DNA of 64,000 nt from Persicaria tinctoria (GCA_037127255.1 JBANSL010000012.1:32975115-33039114), one strand, 5' to 3'. Positions 44,117 to 56,089 are shown, counted from the first letter of the stretch. The notes: generated by a model from the sequence alone, not told the origin. Numbers and translations are program-made.

Positions 44117-44755
44117 AGGGGATCCTCAAAATTGTCTTCTGGCAACATTGATGAAGAAGGACTCTTTAAATGACTATATGGGAAATTCATTGACTTCAAA
44201 TCCATCACTGATCTTGATGGTAATATTGTTCTGATCTTTTCTTTTTCGTTGCCGATGCAATAACAACATATATGAGAACGCTTATGGGGTTGAGTGTTCG
44301 ATGGATGCAATAACAACAGATATGGGAATGCTTATTTTTCCGTGAACAAGGGAGGTATGCTTACCGTCAAAGTTTGGATATGAAACTGATCCGACTGGTC
44401 GGCGCCTTACAACCTTACATCGAAGACTATCTCCAACACCTCAACTCCTCGAAGTTTGGGTAAAAAGGGTCGGAGGGAGCTATTAGGATCAAAATTATTC
44501 ACCCATAAGCATTTGGACAAAGCTACAAACTACTTCAATGAAAACCGGATACTTGGTAAAGGTGGTCAGGGGATTGTTTACAAAGGCATGCCTGATGATG
44601 GAAGGTATGTTGGAGTCAAGAAGCTAAAAATGAGGTATGAAAGTGAGTTGGAGCGGTTCATTAACGAAGTAGTTATTTTATCCCAAATCAACCATAGAGA
44701 TGTGGTTAAGCTGTTGGGATGTTGCATGGAAAAATATATAGTTAATTTATTATAA
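44117..44755 (+). pseudogene. Unit 5 ectodomain end and inverted kinase N-lobe, right of TE3
   Basis: Resumes after AGGGG with the CNNNIYENAYG-type segment, then the inverted linker, then N-lobe 44480-44735 ([50 protein letters not shown]). Several conservative changes are unique to this copy. Confidence 0.75.
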
Positions 44756-44885
44756 AGAAAAAATCCTATAGTTTTATATGTATGTGTGTGTCTTTACGCT
44801 ATTACTCTCTAAAATCGAAACCCTAATCTTGAGTCTTGTGTAACATGTTATTTTATGTATATGTATATATGTATTGTATAACATG

Positions 44886-45850
44886 TTATATATGCTTAGA
44901 GTGCATTGACGAACGAAGAACCCTAGTTTCCAAATCCAAAAAATTGATACAATACACCCCACTTTCATCAGCAGCGGGAAGTGGGCTTGACATTAAACCA
45001 ACATCACTCATCTCATCCATGAAACTCTCATTGAATTCTTCATCCCGGAAACTTGGTTGGTCCTGCTGCGTAGGCATTTCAGTTGGAGACTTGATGATCA
45101 TGTCCAATGTCATTGCGACTTCTCTCTCTATAGGTCTCATTCTTCTGATGTCATTTAAGCACCGTTTTGCTAGGTTAACAACACCCGTCAAAAGTTCTAC
45201 GAGGACAACCCCAAAACTGTACACATCACTTTTATATGTAAACTGATTCAAATGGAAGTATTCTGGATCGAGATATCCCCATGTACCACGAACAAGGATG
45301 GTCAAGTGTGTCTAATCAATGCTAGTGGCCTTCGAAGATCCAAATTCGGAAACTTTTCCTCTGTATTTTTCATCCAAGAGTATGTTCCAAGACTTGATAT
45401 ACCTGTGATATATAGGAATGGAGGAATATGAATGTAGATAAGAAATGGCTCCAGCTACATCAGCTACAATTTTCAAACGCATCGGCCAACTATGAATGAA
45501 ATCTTCATCAGGATCATTGATATGTTGGGAAAGTGTTCCATTGGAAATGAACTCATACACGAGAAGGGGAAATTCTTTCTCCAAGCAACATCCAAACAGC
45601 TTAACCACATTTCTATGGTTGATTTGGGATAAAATAACTACGTCGTTTATGAACTGCTCCATCTCACTTTCATGTCTCATTTTTAGCTTCTTGACTGCAA
45701 CGGTCCTTCCATCTTCTAGCATGCCTTTGTAAACAATCCCCTGGCCAACTTTACCAAGTATCTGATTTTAATTGAAGTGGTTTGTAGCTTTGTCCAAATG
45801 CTTATGGGTGAATAATTTTGAACATAATCGCACCCTCCGACACTTTTTAC
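44886..45850 (-). pseudogene. WAKL kinase copy, unit 6
   Basis: The minus strand has an in-frame deletion that joins VLVELLTG directly to [11 protein letters not shown], removing about 60 residues of the C-lobe; both breakpoints lie in ACCCGTCA. HRD is HRY, DFG is EFG, and a TAG (45312-45314) replaces Gln in SIDQTHL. The N-lobe is otherwise well kept. Confidence 0.78.
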
Positions 45851-46920
45851 CCAAAGTTGGAGGAGTTGAAGTGTTGGAGATAGTCTTCAATGTTAGGTGG
45901 GACGGCGCCGACCAGTCGTATCAGTTTCATATCCAAACTTTGACGGTAACCATACCTCCCTTGAAGGTGTGCACGGTAGATACAGAACAGATAAGGCTAA
46001 GTAGCATTGACTTGAGGGGGGCCCCCTACAACTTCTCAACGGATGGCAATGTTTTCTTACTGGTAGGATGTGGTGGAAGCGCGATGTTGGTTAACCAGAC
46101 CGATGCAACTATGGAAGGATGTAACATCATTTTCCACAACAAATACAACACTGCTATCTCTGGAAACAAGTGCTACAGGGTTGAATGTTACCAAACGCGC
46201 AACTGCCTTCCACAAATCCAACATGGTCGCATCGTGCTTATTCTTCTCTCTAGTTTTTTAACATAGATTTCTATTGCCAATCTTCAAGAGGGGATCCTCA
46301 AAATTGTCTTGTGGCAACATTGATGAAGAAGGACTCTTTAAATAAATATAGGGGAAATTTGTTGAATTCAATTCCATCACCAATCTTGATGGTATTATTG
46401 TTCTCGTCTTTTCTTTTTTGTTCCCGATGCAATAACAACAGATATGAGAACGCTTATGGAGTTGAGTGTTTGATGGATGCAATAACAACAGATATGGGAA
46501 TGCTTATGTGTCCGTGACCAAGGGAAGTATGCTTACCGTCAAAGTTTGGATACGAAACTGATCCGACTGGTCGGCGCCTTACCACCTAACATCGAAGACT
46601 ATCTCCAACACCTGAACTCCTCCAAGTTTTGGTAAAAAAGGGTCGGAGGGGCCTATTAGGATCAAAATTATTCACCCATAATTATTTGGACAAAGCTACA
46701 AACTACTTCAATAAAAATAGGATACTTGGTAAAGGTGGTCAGGGGATTGTTTACAAAGGCATGCTAGATGATGGAAGGACCGTTGCAGTCAAAAAGCTAA
46801 AGTGAGGCATGAAAGTGAGATGGAGCAGTTCATAAACAAGGTAGTTAATTTATCCCAAATCAACCATAGAAATGTGGGTAAGTTGTTGGGATGTTGCTTG
46901 GAAAAATATATAGTTACTTT
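45772..46920 (+). pseudogene. WAK ectodomain fragment plus inverted kinase N-lobe, unit 6
   Basis: A 164-codon plus-strand frame (45772-46266) runs from antisense N-lobe ([15 protein letters not shown]) through the linker into the ectodomain half (YNFSTDGNVFLLVGC, MEGCNIIFHN). The N-lobe arm follows at 46650-46905; a 5-bp deletion at 'aagctaaagtgagg' shifts its frame. Confidence 0.73.
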
Positions 46921-47065
46921 ATTATAAAGAAAAAACCCTATAGTTTTATATGTATGTGTGTGTCTTTACTCTGGTACTCTCTAAAATCGAAACCCTAATC
47001 TTGAGTCTTGTGTAACATGTTATTTTGTGTATATGTATATATGTATATATGTATTGTATAACATG

Positions 47066-48006
47066 TTATATATGCTTAGAGTGCATTGACGAACGAAGAA
47101 CCCTAGTTTCCAAATCCAAAAAATTGATGCAATACACCCCACTTTCATCACCAGCCGGAAGTGGGCTTGACATTAAACCAACATCACTCATCTCAGCCAT
47201 GAAACTCTCGTTGAATTCTTCATCCCGGAAACTTGGTTGGTCCTGCTGCGTAGGCATTTCAGTTGGAGACTTGATGATCATGTCCAATGTAATTGCGACT
47301 TCTCTCACTGTAGGTCTCATTCTTCTGATGTCATTTAAGCACCGTTTTGCTAGGTTAACAACACCCGTCACCTCCTCCTCGGCCTCGTTCACAACTTGAG
47401 CATCCAAGATGCCAAACACTTGAGAGTTTTCTACTTTAAGTATGAATTCCATCGCTAAACTCTTTTTCATCCAAGAGTATGTCCGAAGACTTGATATCCC
47501 TGTGATGTATAGGAATGGAGGAATATGAATGTATATAAGAAATGGCTATAGCTACATCGATTAGCTACAATTTTCAAACGCATCGGCCAACTAAGAATGA
47601 AATCTTCATCAGGATCATTGATATGTTGGGAAAGTGTTCCATTGGAAATGAACTCATACACGAGAAGGGGAACTTCTTTCTCCAAGCAATATCCCAAAAG
47701 CTTAACCGCATTTCTATGGTTGATTTGGGATAAAATAACTACTTCGTTTATGAACTGCTCCATCTCACTTTCATGCCTCAATTTTAGTTTCTTGACTGAA
47801 ACGGTCCTTCCATCATCTAGAATGACTTTATAAACAATCCTTTGGCCACCTTTACCAAGTATCCGATTTTCATTGAAGTGGTTTGTAACTTTGTCCAAAT
47901 GCTTGTGGGTGAATAATTTTGATCCTAATAGCCCCCTCCAACCCCTTTTACCCAAACTTGGAGGAGTTGAGGTGTTGGAGATAGTCTTCGATGTTAGGTG
48001 GGACAA
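47066..48006 (-). pseudogene. WAKL kinase copy, unit 7 (activation loop deleted)
   Basis: The minus strand keeps the N-lobe ([30 protein letters not shown]) and the C-terminus. About 360 bp covering DFG to the start of the C-lobe are gone: 'aactcttt' jumps to 'ttcatccaagag' near 47465. It also has the 4-bp insertion near 47553 that shifts the frame after RLKIVA. Confidence 0.78.
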
Positions 48007-49025
48007 CGCCGACCAGTCGTATCAGTTTCATATCCAAACTTTGACTGTAAGCATACCTCCCTTGAAGGTGTGCACCATAGATACGCAACAGATAAGGCTA
48101 AGTAGCATTGACTGGAGGGGAGGCCCCTACAACTTGTCTACGGATGGCAATGTTTTCTTACTGGTGGAATGTGTTGGAAGCGCGGTGTTGGTTAACCAGA
48201 CCGATGCAACTATGGAAGGATGTAGCACCATTTGCAACAACAAATACAACACTGCTTTCTCTGGAAACAAGTGCTACAGGGTTGAATGTTGCCAAACGCA
48301 ACTGCCTTCCACAAAACCAACATGGTCGCATCGTGGTTATTCTTCTCTCCAATTTTTTCACATAGATTTCTAACCTAATTTTAAGAAGGGGATCCTCAAA
48401 ATTGTCTTGTGGCAACATTGATGAAGAAGGACTCTTTAAATGAATATATGGGAAATTCATTGACTTCAAATCCATCACCGATCTTGATAGTATTATTGTT
48501 CTCATCTTTTCTTTTCCGTTGCCGGTGCAATAACAACAGATATAAGAACGCTTATGGGGTTGAGTGTTCGATGGATGCAATAACAACAGATATGGGAATG
48601 CTTATGTGTCCGGGACCAAGGGAGGTATGCTTACCGTCAAAGTTTGGATATTAAACTTATCCGACTAGTCGGCGCCTTACCACCTAACATCGAAGACTAT
48701 CTCCAACACCTCAACTCCTCAAAGTTTGGGTAACAACGGTCGGAGGGGGCTATTAGGATCAAAATTATTCACCCATAAGCATTTGGACAAAGCTACAAAC
48801 CACTTTATTGAAAATCGAATACTTGGTAAAGGTGGCCAGGCGATTGTTTACAAAGGCATGCTAGATGATGGAAGGACCGTTGCAGTCAAGAAGCTAAAAA
48901 TGAGGCATGAAAGTGAGATTGAGCAGTTCATAAAGAAAGTAGTTATTTTATCTCAAATCAATCATAGAAATGTGGTTAAGCTGTTGGGATGTTGCTTGGA
49001 AAAATATATAGTTAATTTATTATAA
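47873..49025 (+). pseudogene. WAK ectodomain fragment plus inverted kinase N-lobe, unit 7
   Basis: The longest plus-strand chimeric frame is here, 166 codons (47873-48373): antisense N-lobe, linker, then ectodomain half ending LQFFHIDF. The N-lobe arm at 48750-49010 is open ([39 protein letters not shown]) and ends [14 protein letters not shown] in spacer sequence. Confidence 0.75.
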
Positions 49026-49155
49026 AGAAAAAACCCATTAGTTTTATATGTATGTGTGTGTCTTTACTCTGTTACTCTCTAAAATCGAAACCCTAATTTT
49101 GAGTCTTGTGTAACATGTTATTTTATGTATATGTATATATGTATTGTATAACTTG

Positions 49156-50290
49156 TTATATATGCTTAGAGTGCATTGACGAACGAAGAACCCTAGTTTC
49201 CAAATCCAAAAAATTGATGCCATACACCCCACTTTCATCACCAGCCGGAAGTGGGCTTGACATGAAACCAACATCACTCATCTCAGCCATGACACTCTCG
49301 TTCAATTCTTCATCCCGGAAACTTGGTTGGTCCTGCTGCGTAGGCATTTCAGTTGGAGACTTGATGATCATGTCTAATGTCATTGCCACTTCTCTCATTG
49401 TACGTCTCATTCTTTCGATGTCATTTAAGCACCGTTTTGCTAGGTTAACAACACACGTCACCTCCTCCTCGGCTTCGTTCAAAACTTGAGGATCCAAGAT
49501 GCCAAGCACTTGAGAGTTTTGTACTTTAAGTATGAATTCCATCGCTAAACTCTTTTGCTCCATAGATTCAATATCCCTGTAGATTGGCTTCTTACCCGTC
49601 AAAAGTTCTACGAGGACAACCTCAAAACTGTACACGCCACTTTTATCTGTAAACTGATTCAAATGGAAGTATTCTGGATCCAGATATCCCCATGTACCAA
49701 GAACAAGGGTGGTGAAGTGTGTCTAATCAATGCTAGTGGCCTTCGAAGATTCCAAAGTCGGAAACTTTTGCTTTGTATTTTTCATCCAAGAGTATGTTCG
49801 AAGACTTGATATCTCTGTGATATATAGGAATGGAGGAATATGAATATAGATAAGAAACGGCTCCAGCTACATCGATGAGCTACAATTTTCAAACGCATCG
49901 GCTAACTAAGAATGAAATCTTCATCATGATCATTGATATGTTGGGAAAGTGTTCCATTGGAAATGAACTCATACACGAGAAGGGGAACTTCTTTCTCCAA
50001 GCAACATCCCAAAAGCTTAACCACATTTCTATGGTTGATTGGGGATAAAATAACTACTTCGTTTATGAACTGCTCCATCTCACTTTCATCCCTCATTTTT
50101 AGCTTCTTGACTGCAACGGTCCTTCCATCATCTAGCATGCCTTTATAAACAATCCCCTGGCCACCTTTACCAAGTATCCGATTTTCATTGAAGTGGTTTG
50201 TGGCTTTTTCCAAATGCTTATGGGTGAATAGTTTTGATCATAATCGCCCCCTCCGACCCTTTTTACCCAAACTTGGAGGAGTTGAGGTGT
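49156..50290 (-). pseudogene. WAKL kinase copy, unit 8
   Basis: C-lobe open ([20 protein letters not shown]; Asp of SDVYSF lost) and N-lobe open ([19 protein letters not shown]). Between them are the shared 4-bp insertion near 49872, a one-base insertion near 49751, and the same TAG in SIDQTHL (49723-49725) as in unit 6. Confidence 0.78.
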
Positions 50291-50299
50291 TCGAGATGG

Positions 50300-51341
50300 T
50301 CTTCGATGTTAGGTGGGACGGCGTCGACCAGTCGTATGAGTTTCATATCCAAACATAGACGGTAACCATACCTCCCTTGAAGGTGTGCACCGTAGATACG
50401 CAACAGATAAGGCTAAGTAGCATTGACTTGAGGGGAGGCCCCTACAACTTCTCTACGGATGGCAATGTTTTCATACTGGTGGGATGTGCTGGAAGCGCGG
50501 TGTTGGTTAACCAGACCGATGCAACTATGGAAGGATGTAGCACCATTTGCCACAACAAATACAACACTGCTATCTATGGAAACAAGTGCTACAGGGTTGA
50601 GTGTTGCCAAACGCAACTGCCTTCCACAAAACCAACATGGTCGCATCGTGCTTATTCTTCTCTCTAGTTTTTTCACATAGATTTCTATTGCCAATCTTCA
50701 GGAGGGGATCCTCAAAATTGTCTTTTGGCAACATTGATGAAGGAGGACTCTTTAAATGAATATATGGGAAATTCATTGACTTCAAATCCATCACCGATCT
50801 TGATAGTATTATTGTTCTCATCTTTTCTTTTCCGTTGCCGATGCAATAATAACAGATATCAGAACGCTTATGGGGTTGAGTGTTCGATGGATGCAATAAC
50901 AACAAATATGGGAATGCTTATGTGTTCGTGACCAAGGGAGGTATGCTTACCGTCAAAGTTTGGATTTGAAACTGATCTGATTGGTCAGCGCCTTACCACC
51001 AAACATCGAAGACTATCTCCAACACCTTAACTCCTCCAAGTTTGGGTAAAAAGAGTCGGAGAGGGCTATTAGGATCAACATTATTTACCCATAAGCATTT
51101 GGACAAGGCTACAAACCACTTCAATGAAAATCGGATACTTGGTAAAGGTGGCCAGGGGATTGTTTACAAAGGCATGCTAGATGATGGAAGGATCGTTGCC
51201 GTCAAGAAGCTAAAAATGAGGCATGAAAATGAGATGGAGCAGTTCATAAACGAAGTAGTTATTTTATTCCAAATCAACCATAGAAACGTGGTTAAGTTGT
51301 TGGGATATTGCTTGGAAAAATATATAGTTAATTTATTATAA
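50300..51341 (+). pseudogene. WAK ectodomain fragment plus inverted kinase N-lobe, unit 8
   Basis: Ectodomain half at 50377-50667 (YNFSTDGNVFILVGC, MEGCSTICHNK, CCQTQLPSTKP), preceded by a stop in the linker. N-lobe arm 51065-51325 open ([45 protein letters not shown]). Confidence 0.75.
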
Positions 51342-51511
51342 AGAAAAAACCCTATAGTTTTATATGTATGTGTTTGTCTTTACTCTGGTACTCTCTAAAA
51401 TCGAAACCCTAATCTTGAGTCTTGTGTAACATGTTATTTTGTGTATATGTATATATGTATATATGTATATATGTATATATGTATATATGTATATAGGTAT
51501 TGTATAACATG

Positions 51512-52590
51512 TTATATATGCTTAGAGTGCATTGACGAACGAAGAACTCTAGTTTCCAAATCCAAAAAATTGATGCCATACACCCCACTTTCATCACCAA
51601 CGGGAAGTGGGCTTGACATGAAACCAACATCACTCATATCAGCCATGACACTCTCGGTGAATTCTTCATCCCGGAAACTTTGTTGGTCCGGCTGCGTAGG
51701 CATTTCAGTTGGAGACTTGATGATCATGTCCAATGTCATTGCGACTTCTCTCATTGTAGGTCTCATTCTTCCGATGTCATTTAAGCACCGTTTTTCTAGG
51801 TTAACAACGCCCGTCACCTCCTCCTCGGCCTCGTTCACAACTTGAAGATCCAAGATGCCAAACACTTGAGTGTTTTGTACTTTAAGTATGAATTCCATCT
51901 CTAAGCTCTTTTGCTCCATAGATTCAATATCCCTTTAGATGGGCTTCTTACCCGTCAAAAGTTCTACGAGGACAACCCCAAAACTGTACACTTCACTTTT
52001 ATCTGTAAACTGATTCAAATGGAAGTATTTTGGATCCAGATATCTCCATGTACCACGAACAAGGGTGGTCAAGTGTGTCTGATCAATGCTAGTGGCATTC
52101 GAAGATCCAAAGTCAGAAACTTTTGCTCTGTATTTTTCATCCAAGAGTATTTTCGAAGACTTGATAACCCTATGATATAGAGGAATGGAGGAAAATGAAT
52201 GTAGGAAAGAAATTGCTCCAGCTACATCGATCAGCTACAATTTTCAAACGCATCGGCCAACTAAGAATGAAATCTTCATCAGGATCATTGATATGTTGGG
52301 AAAGTGTTCCATTGGAAATGAACTCATACACGAGAAGGGGGACTTCTTTCTCCATGCAACATCTCACTTTCATGCCTCATTTTTAGCTTCTTGACTGCAA
52401 CGGTCCTTCCATCATCTGGCATGCCTTTATAAACAATCTGCTGGCCACCTTTACCAAGTATCCGATTTTCATTGAAGTGGTTTGTAGCTTTGTCCAAATG
52501 CTTATGGGTGAATAATTTTGATCCTAATAGCCCCCTCTGACACTTTTTACCCAAACTTGGAGGAGTTGAGGTGTTGGAGATAGTCTTCGA
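51512..52590 (-). pseudogene. WAKL kinase copy, unit 9
   Basis: C-lobe ([18 protein letters not shown]) and activation region ([27 protein letters not shown]) are present on the minus strand. A stop lies at KKPI* (51935), the 4-bp insertion is near 52229, and about 95 bp of the N-lobe are deleted near 52355, joining RHESEM to LHGERSP. Confidence 0.78.
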
Positions 52591-52765
52591 TGTTAGGTGG
52601 GACGGCGCCGACCAGTCGTATAAGTTTCATATCCAAACTTTGACGGTAAGCATACCTTCCTTGAAGGTGTGCACCGTAGATACGCAACAGATAAGGCTAA
52701 GTTGCATTGACTTGAGGGGAGGCCCCTACAACATCTGTACGGATGGCAATTGACTTGAGGGGAGG
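52571..52765 (+). pseudogene. Truncated WAK ectodomain fragment, unit 9 (array end)
   Basis: The linker and the first part of the ectodomain loop (VCTVDTQQIRLSCIDLRGG) end at about 52749. A 20-bp piece, TTGACTTGAGGGGAGGCCCC, is then repeated before unrelated sequence begins, marking the broken right edge of the array. Confidence 0.7.
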
Positions 52766-54180
52766 CCCCCCTCCCTCGAACCCGTGCCTTTAATTTACAC
52801 CACCCTCTTTTAGCCATGTAAGTTGCAGCCCACATGGTTGACATATCTTCCTGAGATGGGATGATATGTCAAAGGTCAAGAGGTCAAGGTCAGGTCCACG
52901 CTACGCTCCACGTAAGACACAAGTAACTCATCTAAAGCTCCCCCATAACTGAACCGAATACTTTCCTCAGTCTCCTAGGTAGCCTCCTCGGGACCTCTCC
53001 TAGCCCAATGAACCAAAAGGAGAGGAACCTCCCTGTTCCTCAACTTCTTGACACGGCGGTCAAGGATCATAATAGGACACTCTCTAAAGATATGATCGGG
53101 CTCAATATGGAGGTTAGAATGGTCAAGGATGTGGCTAGGGTCGGGAACATAGCGATGAAGTTGAGACACATGAAAGATGTCGTGAACTCCAACTAGGGAC
53201 GGGGGTAGGGCTAAACGGTAGGCCACCTCACCCACTCTCTCTAGAATCTCAAAAGACCCAATATACCTAGGACTCAGCTTGCCCTTGATGCCAAAGCGTC
53301 GAACTCCTCGGGTAGGCGATACTCTCAGCCACACATGTGCTCCCACATCGAAGACGATCTCGGTCCTCCTCCGATCTACTTACTTCTTTTGACGATCCTG
53401 AGCAATCCTCATATGATCTTTGATGCGTCCGACCTGATCAACTATCTCTCTGACCAACTCTGGTAATGATGTTGCAGTGTCAGTGAGCTCATCCCAACAG
53501 GCTGGCAACTTGCAGCACCTCCCATACATTGCCTCATATGGAGCCATCTTTATCGACGAATGGTAGTTGTTGTTGTATGAGAACTCAACCAAAGGCAGAT
53601 ATCTGACCCATCTATCTCCCCACTCTAGCATACAGGATCTCAGAATGTCTTCTGATGTCTGAATTGTCCTCTTGCTCTGCCCATATGTCTGCGGATGGAA
53701 TGTTGTACTGAACTGTAGTCTAATCCCTAGAGCCTCATGCACATGCTACCAGAATCTCAAAGTGAATTATCCGTCTCTGTCAAAAACTATCATCTCAGGA
53801 AATCCGTGAAGTCTCACAATCTGTCGGATAAACTCTTTTGCCAGTCTCGAAACAGGCCAAGTTTTCTGCATTGCGATGAAATGAGCTAAGTTGGTTAATC
53901 TGTCGACCACAACCCAGATAGCATCAAAACCTCTAACATCTCACCTCAGTCCGGTGACGAAGTCCATAGAAATATCCTCTTGGCCACTGGTGCTTGATAT
54001 GAACCTGTTGACAAACTTGACATCTGGCTAGAAAATCAGGAAAGTCTGCTCTCATCCTCTGCCACCAACATGATCTCCTCAAATCCTGGTACATCTTATT
54101 CATCCTCGGATGGATAGAATAAGTACTAGTGTGCACCTCTCGCATTATCCTCTACCTCAATCCTGAGTAGAAGGTAACGG
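52766..54180 (-). pseudogene. Chromovirus-type Ty3/gypsy integrase remnant
   Basis: The minus strand reads the end of a pol gene: an H2C2 zinc-binding segment (HTSTYSIHPRMNKMYQDL ... CQVCQQ, 54000-54145), the integrase core (VVVDRLTNLAHFIAMQK; FHPQTYGQSKRTIQTSED), the C-terminal part (GKLSPRYIGSFEILERVGE) and a chromodomain-like end (PIMILDRRVKKLRNREVPLL, 53000-53070). At least four in-frame stops interrupt it, including one at the Trp of the chromodomain. Reverse transcriptase, RNase H and LTRs are missing; the upstream end is cut by the LTR at 54187. An inactive plant retrotransposon fossil. Confidence 0.8.
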
Positions 54181-54186
54181 TTAGGA

Positions 54187-55709
54187 TGAGGACTTGATTA
54201 AACAATTATAAAATAAATCCAAACCAATCCCTGAACCACGCAAATAAATTACAAGACTTACCCCCGTTGTAGTGGAAGGGAATTAGGATCGTATCCACGG
54301 GGAAGCATGTCAGTGCTCGCCTTTTAAGTTCCAAATTCTCCTCGAAATCAACCAGAAAAGTTACTCGATGTCGAGTAGAGTACTCGATATCGACCAACAC
54401 TATCGATCTCACCTGCAGCTGCACAACAGAAGACAAACAAGCCAATGTCGAGTAGAAAGGTACTCGATATCGACCAATTTTACTCGATGTCGACTAGATA
54501 TGGTCGATGTCGAGTGTTAGTGCAGTGAAATTCGTAACTTTGCAATAAAATAAAAGACAGAAATAGACACGAAATTGGTGGATTAAATTCAATAAACTAA
54601 AAGCTCATAGAATCGGGGTTTCAATGCCCCAACGATAACCATATAAGATTCATGCCAAAGGTATAAAAGATCATGTCTTTTCATCAAATAACTTTCGTCA
54701 TTAACAATTAAGAAGATAGAGGCTTTCGCATAAACCCTAATTGTTACTACCCTTTTCACATAATTAATCCAAGTTTGCATTAAGATCACTTTCTCTTCCA
54801 TAACACAAATAAGGATCATCTTCGATTGTCGTAGAAGAATCATGTAAATTAGAGATAGAATATGAAATCGCAATAAAGATTGTACCTTTGATGCATTATC
54901 TTACATGGCCACCGTCGGGCTCACCCTGACCCTAGAAATTGGGTGACTACTCGCTCTTCATCATTGAAATACACATAAATAATGTAAAGGAACTATATTG
55001 CATTGAATCAAACAAAAACTTACAACCGAATAACGCCAATTCCACTCTCGCCTCCTTCACCTTACTCGGCCAAAAGCTCCTCTAAAACTAGGTGGAAACA
55101 CAGTTGCTTGTGGCTTGGATAATCCTAAAACTCAGCCCCTATGACTTTATTTATAGTGCTCAATCCTAACTAATCTAGAAAAGAACAACTCTATCTATGT
55201 CCTAACATAAAAGATAAATTGCCTAAGATAAATTATTCCAAATAATTAAATCAACTAAAATTCCCCTAAGGTAAATATGGGAATTTATTAATGTGGATAA
55301 ATATCTTCTCTTCATGATAGCTCTCCGTGTCTTCACTTGCAAGTAACTTCTCATCCGAATCTTCACTTGCAAGTAATTTCTATCGGCTCTCCGGTGGGAG
55401 CCGATAGAAAAGCAGCGGGCACCGCTACTCTGGCTCTACAATTCTTCATTGTCTTCGACATTATCCTCCTTAGCTCTGTTGATGCTCCTTCCTTAGCCTC
55501 TTTTATGCTCCAAAACCATCACTTCTAGATCTCTCAAGCCTCCCTTCAAGCTCGGGTTATAAAACTGCGGAATAAACACTAAATAGTGTAGATTCCGAAC
55601 TCGAATACTCCAAATGCAAGACAATGTAAATAAGACAAAACATATGCAATATGAATACTTAAATGCAATAAAAACTATCTGTAATGCCTATCTAAAATAT
55701 ACATTATCA
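54187..55709 (-). mobile_element. Solo LTR, Athila-like family member
   Basis: On the minus strand it begins TGATAATGTATATTTTAG and follows the order of the TE4 LTR: TATAAATA (55148-55155), the 'gagtagtcaccca'-type segment, a TCGA-NN-TCGA dyad block (54350-54520), and the U5 motif 'aggatcgtatccacgggg' near 54300. U3 is closer to the start of TE2's LTR. The left boundary is uncertain by about 10 bp and no target duplication was found. Confidence 0.65.
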
Positions 55710-56089
55710 ATATGCAACACCTAGTATATCCTATGATTACATGCATATGAGAATCAATCTGAGTAAGCTCCATAGGGAACTTACCTAGAGGTGCAGAACA
55801 ACATTATAGCACTATAAGATAGTTTCAAATCACCTAGTATTCACAAAGAGTCTTGGTGCGGGACGAACATCGTTGACTTTTCGCCCTTGTTGAAATAGTA
55901 ATAATATCCTAACTCAATGCTCAAACCAAAAGATTAGTATAGCAATAAAGTCCGAAGTCAAACCCACAATGAGAAAAAGGTTTCACTTTTATGATTCTAT
56001 CGATGATTTCTTATGATAATAACAAGTAGATTATGACAACTAATGAAATAACAAAGTAAAGTAAATAGAGTAATGATTGCAGAGTATCC
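55710..56089 (-). other. LTR scrap, no gene
   Basis: 55936-55980 has the U5-type motif 'gtatagcaataaagtccgaa...aacccacaa', in minus orientation. The rest shows nothing I recognise. Confidence 0.45.

Larger units (their letters stand above)
2930..52765. repeat. Tandem array of nine foldback WAK-like receptor-kinase units
   Basis: The same composite unit recurs nine times, recognisable by the minus-strand C-terminal kinase segment at about 3002, 5410, 7309, 21487, 30589, 44975, 47155, 49245 and 51600. After removing the three insertions the spacing is about 1.9-2.4 kb. In order along the plus strand a unit holds: kinase C-terminus to N-lobe (minus), a linker, part of a WAK galacturonan-binding ectodomain (plus), the same linker inverted, a second kinase N-lobe (plus) ending after the LLGCCLEK motif, and a spacer. 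The two N-lobe arms (about 370-470 bp) are inverted repeats around a loop of about 550 bp. The array is cut at its right end near 52765. Confidence 0.88.

Noticed and set aside
54589..54873. 94-codon minus-strand frame
   Set aside because: Inside the Athila-like LTR; equivalent regions in other copies are not open.
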